64,000 nt of DNA from Cycloclasticus pugetii PS-1 (GTDB lineage Bacteria; Pseudomonadota; Gammaproteobacteria; Methylococcales; Cycloclasticaceae), in contig NZ_ARVU01000001.1 of the NCBI RefSeq assembly GCF_000384415.1, positions 496,001 to 560,000 on the forward strand, written 5' to 3'. The notes under the pieces are model-generated. The model did not search any database. It was not told the origin of the DNA and was given only the letters and a program-made list of their open reading frames with translations. Made by a program: the position numbers and the translations under genes. Of this stretch, positions 46,920 through 57,661 are shown in pieces (position 1 is the first letter of the stretch; every line of letters starts with the position of its first letter).

Positions 46920-47428
46920 TCGCTCAGCTGACTGCAGAACAGGAGCAGCTGGTTATTGATGAAACCGCTCGATATATACAATTGGCGAACAGCTTATTGA
47001 GTACGGATTATCAAGTTATTCCAGTTAAATTTGATCTGACCGGTCACACGATTGGCATGTATAAAAGATCTCGTGAGCAAATATTAATCCGTTATAACGC
47101 GCTTATATTTTCAAAATATTTCAAACAAAATCTTCAGCAAACTGTGCCACATGAGGTTGCGCACTATATTATTGATAAACAGTTTAGTAAGAAAAAAGTG
47201 TTACCACATGGGCCAGAGTGGCGAGCTATGATGCAACAGTTTGGCGCTAAAGCGAGCCGAACAGCGCAATATGATTTGAGTGATATCCCTAAGCGACGAT
47301 ATTCAACAGTCCCTTATCGCTGCGATTGCCAAACGCATCAATTAGGTGTTCGTCGGCATAATAAAGTTGTTCAGCGCAAAACTAACTATTTTTGTCGCCA
47401 GTGTGGCGAGCTTCTTAAGGCTGTATGA
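46916..47428 (+). CDS. sprT: SprT-family zinc metalloprotease-like protein
   Basis: A 170-residue SprT protein. The metal motif HEVAHYIIDKQF gives HExxH near residue 81, and a C-terminal zinc ribbon has CDCQ and CRQCGELL. It resembles the Spartan core that cuts DNA-crosslinked proteins, although the E. coli member's activity is poorly known. Four-base overlaps with both neighbours indicate one operon. Confidence 0.9.
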   Translation: MIAQLTAEQEQLVIDETARYIQLANSLLSTDYQVIPVKFDLTGHTIGMYKRSREQILIRYNALIFSKYFKQNLQQTVPHEVAHYIIDKQFSKKKVLPHGPEWRAMMQQFGAKASRTAQYDLSDIPKRRYSTVPYRCDCQTHQLGVRRHNKVVQRKTNYFCRQCGELLKAV

Positions 47429-47667
47429 GCTGGTTTGTCTACATTATTGAAGCCAGCGATAGTAGCTTGTATACAGGAATAACAACGGATTTAGACCGTC
47501 GTTTTCAGCAGCATGCGACGGGGCAAGGTGCGAAATATTTTAAAGGTCGCCGACCTGTTAAATTTGTCTATAGCGAGAAGGTGGATAATAGAAGCAGGGC
47601 TAGTATTCGAGAGGCAAGCATTAAAAAATTAACGAGGCTGCAAAAGCTGCAGTTAATCAAGCCTTGA
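47425..47667 (+). CDS. GIY-YIG nuclease superfamily protein (YhbQ type)
   Basis: An 80-residue single GIY-YIG domain: WFVYIIEASDSSLYTGITTDLDRRFQQH holds the YV-YTG pair and catalytic Arg, and RASIREASIKKLTR carries the Glu. Proteins of this UPF0213 type are small and of unsettled DNA role. It overlaps sprT by four bases. Confidence 0.88.
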   Translation: MSWFVYIIEASDSSLYTGITTDLDRRFQQHATGQGAKYFKGRRPVKFVYSEKVDNRSRASIREASIKKLTRLQKLQLIKP

Positions 47668-47726
47668 ATGATGCTGAGTTTGGCCCCATATTTTATTCTA
47701 TTAAAAACTTTATTAACGCTTAGCCT

Positions 47727-48164
47727 ATGACTGATTCAATAAAAGTAGTTTGCACATCCTGTGATGTGGTCAATAAGCTGCCGAGTGATAAATTAACTGC
47801 TGGTGGGCGTTGTGGTCAGTGTAAGAAAAAGTTATTTGCTGGCAAATATGTCACCCTAAAAGCTTCCAATGCGCAACGCCATTTTGAACAAAATGATCTT
47901 CCAGTTGTAATAGATTGCTGGGCAGGGTGGTGTGGTCCATGTCGGTCTTTTGCGCCGACATTTGATCAGGCAATAAAAAAGCTAGAACCCAAAGCGAGAT
48001 TTGCTAAGTTGGATACAGAGCATGAGCAACGGTTAGCCGCTCGTTTTAATATTCGAAGTATTCCGACCTTATTAGTGATGAAAAATGGAAAAGAGCTTGC
48101 TAGGCAAGCAGGCGTCATGAATTTATCACAATTTGAGCAGTGGCTGAAACCTTATATTTCTTAG
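47727..48164 (+). CDS. trxC: Thioredoxin 2 (TrxC)
   Basis: A 145-residue thioredoxin with an N-terminal zinc-binding region (CTSCDVV near residue 9, CGQCKKKL near residue 30) and the redox motif WAGWCGPCRS. IPTLLVMKNGKELARQAG is the typical cis-Pro stretch. It is cytoplasmic and often induced by oxidative stress, matching Hsp33 and MsrA encoded nearby. Confidence 0.93.
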   Translation: MTDSIKVVCTSCDVVNKLPSDKLTAGGRCGQCKKKLFAGKYVTLKASNAQRHFEQNDLPVVIDCWAGWCGPCRSFAPTFDQAIKKLEPKARFAKLDTEHEQRLAARFNIRSIPTLLVMKNGKELARQAGVMNLSQFEQWLKPYIS

Positions 48165-48250
48165 CGCGAGACTGGTAATTTATAGGGCGATTGAGCTCTT
48201 TTAGGGGGTCTTTGTTTGCTGTATTAGTTTAGCTCAGGTGAGTGCCAATG

Positions 48251-49123
48251 TTAATGGAGCACCGTTGGGCCACTGGTTTTGCCGGTGGAAAATAGCTGTT
48301 CGATATCAATGGCGTCAAAATGATAATGCTGATTGCAAAAATCACAGTGTGTGTCGACAGCACCTTTTTCTTCAAGTAATGAGACTAATTCTGCATGCCC
48401 GACTGTTAATAAGCCCGCTTCAATCTTTTCTCTAGAGCAACTGCATTTAAACTGTATCGCTTGTGGCTCGTAAAGTGTGACGCTTTCTTCGTGGAAAAGG
48501 CGGTGAATAATGTCCTCAGCTGTTAACTCAAGCAACTCATTGCTTGTGATGGTGTCTGCTAACATTTCTACGCGCTCCCAATCAGCTTGTTCGCCGTTAT
48601 GTGCGGGTAACTCTTGTAGCAAAAAGCCAACGGCTTTGTCGCCATTTACGGCAAACCATAGGCGTGTTTTAAGCTGCTCAGATTGCTTAAAGTAAGACTC
48701 TAGTGCATCGGATAGGGCGTTGCCTTCCAAATTAACAATTCCCTGATAAGGTTTGCCCATAGTTGGTTTAAGCGTAAGAACTAGTCGAGCATCAGCAAAT
48801 AAGTCTGTCAGGTTTCCGGGCTTCACATCGCCATCCCAATGGGCTAAGCCGCGCACGTTTTGACGGTCACTTGCTTGAGCCACCAGCATGCTAATCGGTC
48901 CGTTCCCTTGAATCTGCAGAATTAATGAACCATCAAATTTCAATGTAGCAGATAAGAGCAGCGAGGCGGCAAGCGCTTGCCCTAATTGTTCAGCGACACT
49001 GGTAGGGTAGTTGTGTAAGGCTAATGCAGCTTGAAAACTGGCATCTAACGAGACAATTTCACCCCGTACGCCTAGTTCTTTAAAAAGAAATCGAAAGAGT
49101 TGGTCTTTATTTTCGTTTGACAT
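48251..49123 (-). CDS. hslO: Redox-regulated chaperone Hsp33
   Basis: A 290-residue Hsp33 from the ATG at 49123, which gives the usual length; an ATG at 49171 would add 16 residues. The zinc switch cysteines are in FKCSCSREKIE and THCDFCNQHYHF near the C-terminus. The N-domain shows LLSATLKFDGSLILQIQGNGPI. It is activated when oxidation breaks the zinc site. It converges on trxC and is divergent from msrA. Confidence 0.93.
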   Translation of the reverse strand: MSNENKDQLFRFLFKELGVRGEIVSLDASFQAALALHNYPTSVAEQLGQALAASLLLSATLKFDGSLILQIQGNGPISMLVAQASDRQNVRGLAHWDGDVKPGNLTDLFADARLVLTLKPTMGKPYQGIVNLEGNALSDALESYFKQSEQLKTRLWFAVNGDKAVGFLLQELPAHNGEQADWERVEMLADTITSNELLELTAEDIIHRLFHEESVTLYEPQAIQFKCSCSREKIEAGLLTVGHAELVSLLEEKGAVDTHCDFCNQHYHFDAIDIEQLFSTGKTSGPTVLH

Positions 49124-49242
49124 AGTAGAGCTGCTCGCCTGTGCTGTTTTATCTAAAAATAGAGCCAACATTATATGACGGAATGCCCAATAACGGCGGC
49201 CAAGGCGTTATTTTCTTTATTGTATGAGGTAAGATATAAAAC

Positions 49243-49869
49243 ATGTTTGATAAAAAACTTATATTGCCTACAAAAGATCAAGCCTTGCCGGGTCGTACCG
49301 AATCGATGCCTGTGCCAAGGGAGCATTTTGTTTATTCTGGTCATGTTTTGGTCCCGCCTTTCCCTGATGGCCATAAAACAGCCTTGTTTGGTTTAGGCTG
49401 CTTTTGGGGCGCAGAACGTAAATTCTGGCAATTGGAGGGGGTATATTCAACAGCAGTCGGTTATGCAGGGGGCTACACCGCTAACCCAACATATGAAGAA
49501 GTATGTTCTGGGCAAACCGGCCATAATGAAGTTGTGTTAGTTGTGTATGACCCAACAGTTATTTCCTATGACAGTTTGCTAAAGGTATTTTGGCAGTCGC
49601 ATGATCCGACGCAGGGGATGCGTCAAGGAAACGATAGAGGGACGCAATACCGCTCAGGTATTTATTATGCGACAAACGCAGAAGCGACATTGGCCAAGCA
49701 ATCTAAAGAGTTATTTGAGCAGAAACTTAAAGCTGCTGGGTTAGGTGATATTACAACGGAAATTTTGCCAGAGCCTAGCTTTTATTATGCTGAGCATTAT
49801 CATCAACAATATTTAGCGAAGAACCCGAGTGGTTACTGTGGCTTAGGTGGAACAGGCGTTACATTTTAA
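49243..49869 (+). CDS. msrA: Peptide methionine sulfoxide reductase MsrA
   Basis: A 208-residue MsrA. The catalytic Cys is in [13 protein letters not shown], followed by [33 protein letters not shown] and the C-terminal [10 protein letters not shown] with the resolving Cys. It repairs methionine S-sulfoxides. The 50-residue N-terminal extension is usual for the longer E. coli-like type. Confidence 0.94.
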   Translation: MFDKKLILPTKDQALPGRTESMPVPREHFVYSGHVLVPPFPDGHKTALFGLGCFWGAERKFWQLEGVYSTAVGYAGGYTANPTYEEVCSGQTGHNEVVLVVYDPTVISYDSLLKVFWQSHDPTQGMRQGNDRGTQYRSGIYYATNAEATLAKQSKELFEQKLKAAGLGDITTEILPEPSFYYAEHYHQQYLAKNPSGYCGLGGTGVTF

Positions 49870-49879
49870 AATACACGCC

Positions 49880-51217
49880 TTAATAAATTCGATTTCTGCC
49901 TTGTTCCTTTGCTTTGTATAAAGATTCGTCCGCCATTTTAATAAGGGTGTCGACTGTTTGCCCTGTGCTGGGAATGCAAGTGCCTATGCCGATGCTAATG
50001 GTGACATAATCAGCGGCAGTGTTACCAGAATGCTCCCAATGTAAATCAAAAACGGCTTTGCGAACACGTTCGGCTATGACTTGAGCACCATTTTTGTCAG
50101 TGTTGGGCAAAATGATGGTGAATTCTTCACCGCCATAACGAGCAGATAGGTCAGAAGGGCGAAAACATTGGCCAGAAATAACCGAAGCGACGGCTTTTAA
50201 ACAATCGTCTCCTGTTTGGTGACCATAGATATCATTAAATTGCTTGAAGCAGTCAATGTCTATAAACAATAGTGATATAGGTGTTTGATTTCGTTCTGCT
50301 AAATTCCAATCACCTTGAAGCCTTTGATCAAATGATCGTCTATTGGCGAGCCCTGTTAGTCCATCATATTGAGCAAGGCGTTCGAGCTTTTCTTGTGCTA
50401 ATTTTGCTTCTGTCATATTTCGAAGTGATTCAACGACAGCGACTAAATCACCAGCCTCGTTGTATATTGGCGCTGCATCAATTGCTAGATAAAAATGCCC
50501 AGGGACTTTGGGTATCTGACACCAATTTTCAACTCTAAGCCGGTGTTCGTTAACCGCATCGTCGATTTGTAGAGAATAAAGCTCCGCGATTTTATCTGTA
50601 TCATTCTTTAATAATAAGTCGGCTAAGCAATCTCGTTTTTCATCATAAAAAGCCTGCCAATGATTCTTTGTGCCGATCATGTTTTCAGCCTTACAATTAG
50701 TGAGTTGTTCGCAGGCTCTATTCCAAATTAAAACCTCTCCATCTGCATCTAAGGCAAAAGTAGGGGTGACATGATCTTGCATGAGTCGATTAAGGTTTTC
50801 TTGCGCAAGCTTTTGTTCGGTGATGTCTCTGATGGTCTCAACAACAGCAATCAGTTTGCCTTTTTCATTATAGATAGCGCCAGCATCAACGGCTAAATAG
50901 AAGTGGCCAGGAACATTAGGTATTTGACACCAATTTTGAGCATGGACGCCGAAGTGGTTGTTGTCTGAGTGATAAGAGTATAGGGCTTTGAGTTTATCGA
51001 CGTTACCGTTGACCAGCAAGTCAGCTAAACAGTCTCTTTTATGATCATAAAAAGCTTGCCAATGGCGGTTAGTGCCGAGCACTTGGTCGGCTTTAACATT
51101 GGTTAAGCGTTCACAGGCTTTATTCCATATCAGCACTTTGCCATTAGCGTCGAGTACAAACGCGGGGGTTACCAATTGACTCATCAGTGGTTCAAGTAGC
51201 TGATCTTTGTTTAACAT
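49880..51217 (-). CDS. Diguanylate cyclase with two duplicated PAS domains
   Basis: A 445-residue cytoplasmic protein. Residues about 8-140 and 141-275 are two near-copies of one PAS module (each with LIWN-AC-LTN, HWQAFYD-KRDCLADLL, NWCQIP-VPGHFYLA-DA and a TEAKLAQE-type linker). The GGDEF domain follows, with the active motif RYGGEEF and LFIDIDCFKQFND. It should make cyclic di-GMP. The PilZ protein at 61713-62012 is a possible receiver. No membrane helix or inhibitory-site RxxD is obvious to me. Confidence 0.9.
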   Translation of the reverse strand: MLNKDQLLEPLMSQLVTPAFVLDANGKVLIWNKACERLTNVKADQVLGTNRHWQAFYDHKRDCLADLLVNGNVDKLKALYSYHSDNNHFGVHAQNWCQIPNVPGHFYLAVDAGAIYNEKGKLIAVVETIRDITEQKLAQENLNRLMQDHVTPTFALDADGEVLIWNRACEQLTNCKAENMIGTKNHWQAFYDEKRDCLADLLLKNDTDKIAELYSLQIDDAVNEHRLRVENWCQIPKVPGHFYLAIDAAPIYNEAGDLVAVVESLRNMTEAKLAQEKLERLAQYDGLTGLANRRSFDQRLQGDWNLAERNQTPISLLFIDIDCFKQFNDIYGHQTGDDCLKAVASVISGQCFRPSDLSARYGGEEFTIILPNTDKNGAQVIAERVRKAVFDLHWEHSGNTAADYVTISIGIGTCIPSTGQTVDTLIKMADESLYKAKEQGRNRIY

Positions 51218-51335
51218 TTTTAATGCCTTATTGTTTTTATTGAAAGTTAGAGAAGCATTAGCATTTTAAAAAATAAATACGCTTTTATAAATGCTAGCAG
51301 ATAATGTTTTTTTGTTGATGGTTTGTGGGTTGGTA

Positions 51336-52031
51336 TTAACTAACAGGTGCCGCTAGTTTTGGCAATTCCCAATGAATAGGGGGGATATTATGTTGTTGCA
51401 GGTAATGGTTGGTTTGACTAAAGTGCCGACAACCTAAAAAACCACGGTGGGCTGATAATGGTGACGGGTGTGGGGCTTTTAAAACAAGGTGCTGCTGCTC
51501 ATCGATGAAAGCCCCTTTTTTTTGTGCGTAATTGCCCCAAAGTAGAAACACAACGTGTTCGTTTTGTTCAGCAACCGTATGAATGATTTTGTCTGTAAAT
51601 GTTTCCCAGCCTTTTCCTTGGTGAGCGTTAGGCTTGTCGTACTCAACGGTGAGGACACTATTTAGTAATAAAACACCTTGTTTTGCCCAGCTCTCTAAAC
51701 AGCCATGTAAGGCATAAGGAATACCTAAGTCGGCGTGTAATTCCTTATAAATATTTAACAGTGATGGTGGTATTTTGACATCTGGCTGAACCGAAAAGCA
51801 CAGACCGTGTGCTTGGTGCGGCTGATGATAGGGGTCTTGGCCCAAGATAACAACTTTTACGTCGTTTAAAGGGCAGGCCTCCAATGCGTGAAACCAGTTG
51901 GCAGAATGAGGGTAGATAGTTTTGCCATCGTTTTTTTCTATGCGCAGAAACTCCTTAAGGACTAGCATATACGGTTGGTTTAGCTCGTCATCTAAAAAAG
52001 GTTTCCAGCTGGGTGCATTAGTAAGTGCCAT
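51336..52031 (-). CDS. ung: Uracil-DNA glycosylase
   Basis: A 231-residue family-1 Ung. The catalytic Asp and the water-activating site are in [18 protein letters not shown]; the minor-groove loop is [20 protein letters not shown] is also typical. It removes uracil from DNA. It lies four bases downstream of the ADP-ribosylglycohydrolase-like gene. Confidence 0.95.
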   Translation of the reverse strand: MALTNAPSWKPFLDDELNQPYMLVLKEFLRIEKNDGKTIYPHSANWFHALEACPLNDVKVVILGQDPYHQPHQAHGLCFSVQPDVKIPPSLLNIYKELHADLGIPYALHGCLESWAKQGVLLLNSVLTVEYDKPNAHQGKGWETFTDKIIHTVAEQNEHVVFLLWGNYAQKKGAFIDEQQHLVLKAPHPSPLSAHRGFLGCRHFSQTNHYLQQHNIPPIHWELPKLAAPVS

Positions 52032-52035
52032 CGGT

Positions 52036-53082
52036 TTAGTGTATTAGGGCCGCTAATTTTTCTGCTCTATTAAGCAATTTGTCTGAGTCTTCCAGCCCAT
52101 CAATAAAGCGTTTTGGAATATTTTGAATGCCTACCTGTGCCCCAACAAGTGCACCGGTTAACATGGCTCGCGCCATATTTTGCCCACCACCGTTTATGGC
52201 GTGTAAGACGGCACTTTCAAAATCATCTGAATAACGCGCAGCTAAGTAATAACAGGCTGGGAATTGATGGTAAACAGCACATGGCATACCATAGACAATA
52301 GAGACTTTCCATGCAGGTTGAATTAGGTTTTCGTGCGCAGCGCGAGCAATACTCGATGGGGTTAGTAAAGCATCTGGCGATGCAAACGTGCCAGCCCCCG
52401 ACGGTTTGCTCCCCGGTATGCTCATTGCGTGAAAGGGAAGCTGGTGATCGGCAACTAATTGCATTAATTTACTAGATAAATCTTCATCTAGTGGGTGCCC
52501 TTGGACTAACATACCAAGGACAGCAGAATAAGCAACGGTCATGGCATTAATGGTTTCGTCACACTGGGTGAGCAGTGTATTGCTTGATACGTTACGAGCT
52601 AATTCTTGTGGTTTTGTTGCATAACGTACCGCTAAGGCCAAGACCCTTTCAGCGGCTTCAGTGTTATCGGTGAAGCCAGCTACTTCACCCCAAGGCTTAT
52701 TATGTTGCGTGCGCAATACCCAAGCTTCACGGATGGATTGGCTAGTAAAACCACCGGGGCCGACATTGGCGGTTCCATCAAGTTGCGGAAACAATTCAGT
52801 ATCTAGGCGTCGACAAAAATCTTCTTCGTTGTACTCTCCATCAGTGAGTATAGAGTCAATCTGCATATTTAAGATCAGCCCCGACTGTGATTGCTGGCCA
52901 GCTTTCATGCCGGCGTGATAACGGTCTGGTTGAGGATCTGTGTAGTCGTTTATCCAGTCGCCATAGAGTCGATATTGCTCATTAAGATCATAAAACCAAT
53001 GCGGACCTAGACCTAAGGCATCGCCGATATATGCGCCCATAATGGCACCCATCGCACGATCTTGAAGATTAATAGTAGACAT
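52036..53082 (-). CDS. ADP-ribosylglycohydrolase-family protein, metal site degenerate
   Basis: A 348-residue protein with the all-helical ARH fold signature: [13 protein letters not shown] near residue 12 and the late [18 protein letters not shown] block. The acid motifs that bind the two metal ions are lost. Where TDDT is expected the sequence is QSQS (residues 64-67), and where DTDT is expected it is GQNM (residues 300-303). It is probably catalytically inactive or has another activity, as in the J1-crystallin-like group. Upstream of ung on the same strand. Confidence 0.8.
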   Translation of the reverse strand: MSTINLQDRAMGAIMGAYIGDALGLGPHWFYDLNEQYRLYGDWINDYTDPQPDRYHAGMKAGQQSQSGLILNMQIDSILTDGEYNEEDFCRRLDTELFPQLDGTANVGPGGFTSQSIREAWVLRTQHNKPWGEVAGFTDNTEAAERVLALAVRYATKPQELARNVSSNTLLTQCDETINAMTVAYSAVLGMLVQGHPLDEDLSSKLMQLVADHQLPFHAMSIPGSKPSGAGTFASPDALLTPSSIARAAHENLIQPAWKVSIVYGMPCAVYHQFPACYYLAARYSDDFESAVLHAINGGGQNMARAMLTGALVGAQVGIQNIPKRFIDGLEDSDKLLNRAEKLAALIH

Positions 53083-53178
53083 ATATAAGACCTGTTGTTG
53101 TTTTTTATTGTTATAGCACTTTGCAAGCAGACATGCATCTACTTAAAGCGTGTGGATATTCTCTGTTAAAATGCGCAA

Positions 53179-54042
53179 ATGAGCACACTAGATAAAACTA
53201 AAACACGCTATAACAAACTTCAAAAACGTTTGAGACGCGAAATGGGGCAAGCGATTGCCGATTATAATATGGTGGAAGACGGTGACCGGATTATGGTCTG
53301 TTTGTCCGGCGGTAAAGACTCTTATACGATGCTGGATATTCTGCTTAATTTGCGTAATAGTGCACCCATTAATTTTGAAATATTGGCAGTTAATCTTGAT
53401 CAAAAACAACCCGGTTTCCCCGAGCATGTTTTGCCTGAGTATTTACAATCGATAGGCGTGCCATACCATGTGATTGAACAAGATACGTATAGCGTTGTAA
53501 CCCGTGTTATTCCCGAAGGTAAAACGACTTGTGGCTTATGTTCAAGAATGCGTAGAGGGGCCTTGTATGCGTACGCGGAAGATAATGGTTTTAATAAAAT
53601 TGCCTTGGGACATCACCGTGATGACATTATTGAAACGTTTTTTCTGAATATGTTTTATGGTGGTCAATTAAAGGCAATGCCCGCAAAACTTAAAAGTGAT
53701 AATGCTAAGCATATTGTTATTCGCCCCTTAGCTTACTCAAGAGAGAAGGATATCGCTGAGTTTGCCGAGCTTAAGGGCTACCCGATTATTCCGTGTAACT
53801 TATGTGGTTCACAAGAAAATTTACAGCGCGTACAAATGAAGAATATGTTGACTCAATGGGATAAAGATTTTCCTGGTAGAGTGGAAACTATTTTCAATAG
53901 TATGAAAAATATAAAGCCTTCACAACTGTTGGATAGGCAGTTGTTTGACTTTGAAACCTTGTCGCAAACCACAGAAGCTAAAGTAACAAATGAGTTTCAA
54001 CCGGTTATTTTTCCAGCCATGTCAGCAAGTAAACAATCGTGA
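53179..54042 (+). CDS. ttcA: tRNA 2-thiocytidine biosynthesis protein TtcA
   Basis: A 287-residue TtcA. PP-loop SGGKDS near residue 44; iron-sulfur cysteines in [15 protein letters not shown] and [15 protein letters not shown]. It thiolates cytidine 32 in some tRNAs. It is divergent from the ADP-ribosylglycohydrolase-like gene and overlaps plsB by four bases. Confidence 0.95.
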   Translation: MSTLDKTKTRYNKLQKRLRREMGQAIADYNMVEDGDRIMVCLSGGKDSYTMLDILLNLRNSAPINFEILAVNLDQKQPGFPEHVLPEYLQSIGVPYHVIEQDTYSVVTRVIPEGKTTCGLCSRMRRGALYAYAEDNGFNKIALGHHRDDIIETFFLNMFYGGQLKAMPAKLKSDNAKHIVIRPLAYSREKDIAEFAELKGYPIIPCNLCGSQENLQRVQMKNMLTQWDKDFPGRVETIFNSMKNIKPSQLLDRQLFDFETLSQTTEAKVTNEFQPVIFPAMSASKQS

Positions 54043-56441
54043 TGGGTCCTTTTTTGCTGCGTTGGTTGTTATCTTTTTGGGTTAAAGCAACAGTATTGCC
54101 GAAAGGTGAAAAATGGCTGGCATCACTTAAAAATCAAAAGGTTTGTTATGTCACCTTCAGTGATGCTTGTTCAAAACAAATTGTGCTGGAACAAACTTGT
54201 AAGAATCTGGGCCTGCCGCTGCCTTCCAATGGCATAGAAGTAGAGTCAGCGGTCGAGTCTGAGGCGCTATTTTCATTAGAAAGCCTAAAAGAACGTAAAG
54301 CAGATCCTGCACCAGCACGCTTGGCTAGATTAATCGATGCAGCACAATCCTCCAATGACGATATTTTAATCGTTCCGGTTTCCATTTTTTGGGGCCGTGG
54401 TCCTCGAAAATCAGATGGTTTTTGGAGCAGTTTATTTACCGATGAGGGGGTTAAATCTAATCTTCTTTCACGAGCGCTTTCAATATTATTCAATGGGCGT
54501 ACTACGCTATTACGGTTTGGCGACCCGGTTTCGTTAAAGCAGCTTAATGCGGGGAAACCAAGTGTACCCTATACCACTAGAAAACTAACACGTGTGTTGC
54601 GGGTGCACTTTGCTAGAACGCGTCTAATCACGATTGGCCCTGACCAACTATCACCCAAGAAAATAGCGGAAGATTTACTGAAAACCCAAATTGTTCAGCA
54701 AGCTATACAGCGGGAAATAAAGCGCAAGAAGTTATCGAAAAATGAGGCAGAAAAACAAGCGAAAGCCTATGCCATTGAAATTGCTGCGGTGATTAATATT
54801 CGGGCGGCTATGGTGCTTGAAAAGGTACTAGGTTGGCTGTGGAATAAACTGTACGATGGTATTGTTTTGCACCATTTTGCCCGTGTTGAGCGATTGTCAC
54901 GTAAACATCAGATCATTTACGTACCAAGCCATCAAAGTCATATGGATTATTTGGTCTTATCTTATACCTTGTATACCCGTGGTTTGGCCGTACCACATGT
55001 CGCGGCAGGTATTAACTTGAATATACCAATTGCTGGGCCATGGATTAGGCGTTGTGGTGCTTTTTTCTTGCGTAGAACGTTCAAAGGAAATGTTTTATAT
55101 GGCTCGGTATTTGAGGCGTATATGGGGTATTTAGCTAATCGTGGTACGGCGGTTGAGTATTTTGTCGAAGGGGGACGCAGCCGAACGGGGCGTAAACTCA
55201 AAGCAAAACCAGGCTTGTTAGCGATGAGTGTTCGAAGTTACCTTAGAGATCATAAACGGTCGGTTGTCTTTATTCCGGTTAATTTTGCGTATGAAAAACT
55301 GGTTGAAGGTGAAACATATGTTAATGAATTAAGCGGCAAGCCGAAAAAGTCTGAATCAGTTATGGGGGTATTACGTTCATTTAAAGCCTTAAAAGATCAC
55401 TTTGGCCAAGTACATGTAAATTTTGGTTCGCCTATTTATTTAGATAAATTAATTGAAGCGGAACGGCCGCAGTGGCGTCGAGAGGATTGTGCTGATAATA
55501 AAGAACTGGTTAATGCAGTTGTCAGTAAATTAGGTACACAGATTATGTCTGGTATTAATGAAGCAACGCATGTTAATTGCGTAGGCTTATTGGCGATGGC
55601 CTTGTTAAACACGCCAGAGCAGTCGATGAGTGAAGCAGACTTAATGACACAATTGGACTTATACTTGGCTTTACTTGACGCAGCGCCCTATTCAAAAGAC
55701 GTCACACGTATTGAATTAAACGCCAAAGAAATTATTGCCTATGGTGAAGAGTTTGGCATTGTTAAAAGAGGTGTTGGCGAGTCAGGTGAACGCTTGTATG
55801 TAGAAGGTAGCGATGCTGTTTTGATGACATATTTTAGAAACAATATCGTGCACTTATTTGTTCTACCTTCCTTTGTTGCTTGTTGCTTCTTAAGCCATCA
55901 GTCGTTAAAAAAGAAACAAGTTGTTCATTGGTTTAGGTTGGTGTATCCCTTCTTGAAAGATGAGCTTTCTATGCATTGGACTAATAGACAAATTACGTAC
56001 ACAGCAAATAAGGTGATTGCTTGTTTGGTTGACCAAGGCTTAATCAACCAATCGGCGGACACATTTTCGGTGAATAAAAGTCATCACCAAACAATCGGCT
56101 TTTTATCACGTGGGGTGCTATTGAGTTTGGAGCGTTTCTATTTAACGGTGTTATTGTTGAAGAAGAATGGGGTAGGCCACTTTACGCGTTTTGAGCTTGA
56201 AAAAAACTGTGGCGAAACAGCACAAAGGCTTTCTGAACTTAATGGCCTAAATTCCCCAGAGTTTTTCGATAAAGTGTTATTTAAAGGCTTTATTGAAATG
56301 CTTTATAACCAAGGTATTATTTGGCTGAACGATAACGGAAAGTTAATGTACGGTGAGGTGCTTGATTCAATTGTTGACGATGCCGGTTTGGTAATGAGTC
56401 AGCAAGTGCGTAAAAATGTTCACGGTTTAGTCGAAGCATAA
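54039..56441 (+). CDS. plsB: Glycerol-3-phosphate acyltransferase PlsB
   Basis: An 800-residue membrane-associated acyltransferase. Motif I HX4D is in [12 protein letters not shown] (residues about 300-311); [23 protein letters not shown] and [14 protein letters not shown] are motifs III, IV and II. It makes 1-acyl-glycerol-3-phosphate, the first step in phospholipid synthesis. Length is right for the gammaproteobacterial type. Confidence 0.95.
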   Translation: MMGPFLLRWLLSFWVKATVLPKGEKWLASLKNQKVCYVTFSDACSKQIVLEQTCKNLGLPLPSNGIEVESAVESEALFSLESLKERKADPAPARLARLIDAAQSSNDDILIVPVSIFWGRGPRKSDGFWSSLFTDEGVKSNLLSRALSILFNGRTTLLRFGDPVSLKQLNAGKPSVPYTTRKLTRVLRVHFARTRLITIGPDQLSPKKIAEDLLKTQIVQQAIQREIKRKKLSKNEAEKQAKAYAIEIAAVINIRAAMVLEKVLGWLWNKLYDGIVLHHFARVERLSRKHQIIYVPSHQSHMDYLVLSYTLYTRGLAVPHVAAGINLNIPIAGPWIRRCGAFFLRRTFKGNVLYGSVFEAYMGYLANRGTAVEYFVEGGRSRTGRKLKAKPGLLAMSVRSYLRDHKRSVVFIPVNFAYEKLVEGETYVNELSGKPKKSESVMGVLRSFKALKDHFGQVHVNFGSPIYLDKLIEAERPQWRREDCADNKELVNAVVSKLGTQIMSGINEATHVNCVGLLAMALLNTPEQSMSEADLMTQLDLYLALLDAAPYSKDVTRIELNAKEIIAYGEEFGIVKRGVGESGERLYVEGSDAVLMTYFRNNIVHLFVLPSFVACCFLSHQSLKKKQVVHWFRLVYPFLKDELSMHWTNRQITYTANKVIACLVDQGLINQSADTFSVNKSHHQTIGFLSRGVLLSLERFYLTVLLLKKNGVGHFTRFELEKNCGETAQRLSELNGLNSPEFFDKVLFKGFIEMLYNQGIIWLNDNGKLMYGEVLDSIVDDAGLVMSQQVRKNVHGLVEA

Positions 56442-56447
56442 TTTAAC

Positions 56448-57638
56448 TTAACTGAGTTGCTCGAAAATTCTGAACCCCGCAATATAGGTGCCCGCTGCAG
56501 AGCCAATGGTGCTGAATAAAAACACTAGCAGGGTACGAGAAACACGGTTTTTCCACCAACCACGAATAGTCACTGTATCTGACTTTAGCGTAGAGAAATC
56601 TCCAACACGAGGTTTTCTTAGCCAGGCTTCGGTGGCAGCCGTTACCATGCCAGCCCCAACGGTCGGATTAAGTGATGTGAGTGGCGCCGCCAAAAAAGCG
56701 GTGATAATAGTGATAGGGTGTGCACCCGCTAATATGACTCCAAGGGCAGACAAGCCACCATTAATAACAACCCATTCGATAACTAGTTGCCAACCAAGCT
56801 CGGGTGCTCGATTAAAGCCGATACTAAAACCAATAAAAATTAAAGCAACAATCAGCCAAGGAATCAACTTAGGCCAGCGGCTAGCAGCAGGAATACTTTC
56901 AAGCTCTTCAATGCTTTTGGTGTTTTGGAGTTGAGACTCAAGGTAGCCTTTGATGCCCTTTAAATGCCCAGCACCAATAACGGCGAGAATAGTTTTATAT
57001 TGACCAGAATGGGCATCATTGAATAAACGATGGGCCATGTACTGGTCACGTTCATTAACCAGTGGCATATAAATTTCGTTTGATGATTCGGCAAATTGTG
57101 AAAAGGTTGCCTCTAAAACATCCCCTTCTTTCAATTTTTCTATGTCTTCCTCGCTGACTTTTTCTGAAAACATAAGGCTTGCAAAGAGACCAGAAAATAG
57201 CTCCATGCGTTTCCACCAAGGGACATTTCGATAGACGCGTTTTAAGGTGATGCCAACGTCACGATCAATTAGTAAAACAGGTTTGTGTGATTGTTGTGCC
57301 AGTTCAGCGGCCATTTTCATTTCAGCACCTGGTTCAATACCCATTTCATCAGCCATTTTTTGCTGAAAAGCACCTAATGCCAAGCTGGCAGCGACCATTG
57401 CAGCTTTACCACTTTTGATCACATTAAATAAATCCATCTGAGCCAGGTTGTCAGGGTCAATCAACGCATTGTAGCGACTAGGGCAAAGCTCTATCGCAAC
57501 AGCCTCATAATGGTCTGATGAAAGTAGGCTGTGTACTGCGTCAGCACTGGCTTTAGATACATGAGCGGTGCCGAGCAACGTGACTTCACAGCCGTTAATA
57601 TTAATTGTTTCTATCGGTTGGTCTGAGAGGTTATTCAA
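56448..57638 (-). CDS. TraB/PrgY-family membrane protein
   Basis: A 396-residue protein. The N-terminal TraB domain has LLGTAHVSKASAD near residue 17, IELCPSRYNAL and VIGAGHLKGI near residue 220. The last 130 residues form about four membrane helices. Related proteins inhibit pheromone signals in enterococci or look like Tiki-type metalloproteases; the role in proteobacteria is unknown. It converges on plsB with a six-base gap. Confidence 0.85.
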   Translation of the reverse strand: MNNLSDQPIETININGCEVTLLGTAHVSKASADAVHSLLSSDHYEAVAIELCPSRYNALIDPDNLAQMDLFNVIKSGKAAMVAASLALGAFQQKMADEMGIEPGAEMKMAAELAQQSHKPVLLIDRDVGITLKRVYRNVPWWKRMELFSGLFASLMFSEKVSEEDIEKLKEGDVLEATFSQFAESSNEIYMPLVNERDQYMAHRLFNDAHSGQYKTILAVIGAGHLKGIKGYLESQLQNTKSIEELESIPAASRWPKLIPWLIVALIFIGFSIGFNRAPELGWQLVIEWVVINGGLSALGVILAGAHPITIITAFLAAPLTSLNPTVGAGMVTAATEAWLRKPRVGDFSTLKSDTVTIRGWWKNRVSRTLLVFLFSTIGSAAGTYIAGFRIFEQLS

Positions 57639-57661
57639 AGAAAGTCTCTGTTGATTTAAAG

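Noticed and set aside
56488-56934. 148-codon plus-strand frame opposite the TraB-family gene
   Set aside because: Antisense shadow of a supported gene with no family signal.
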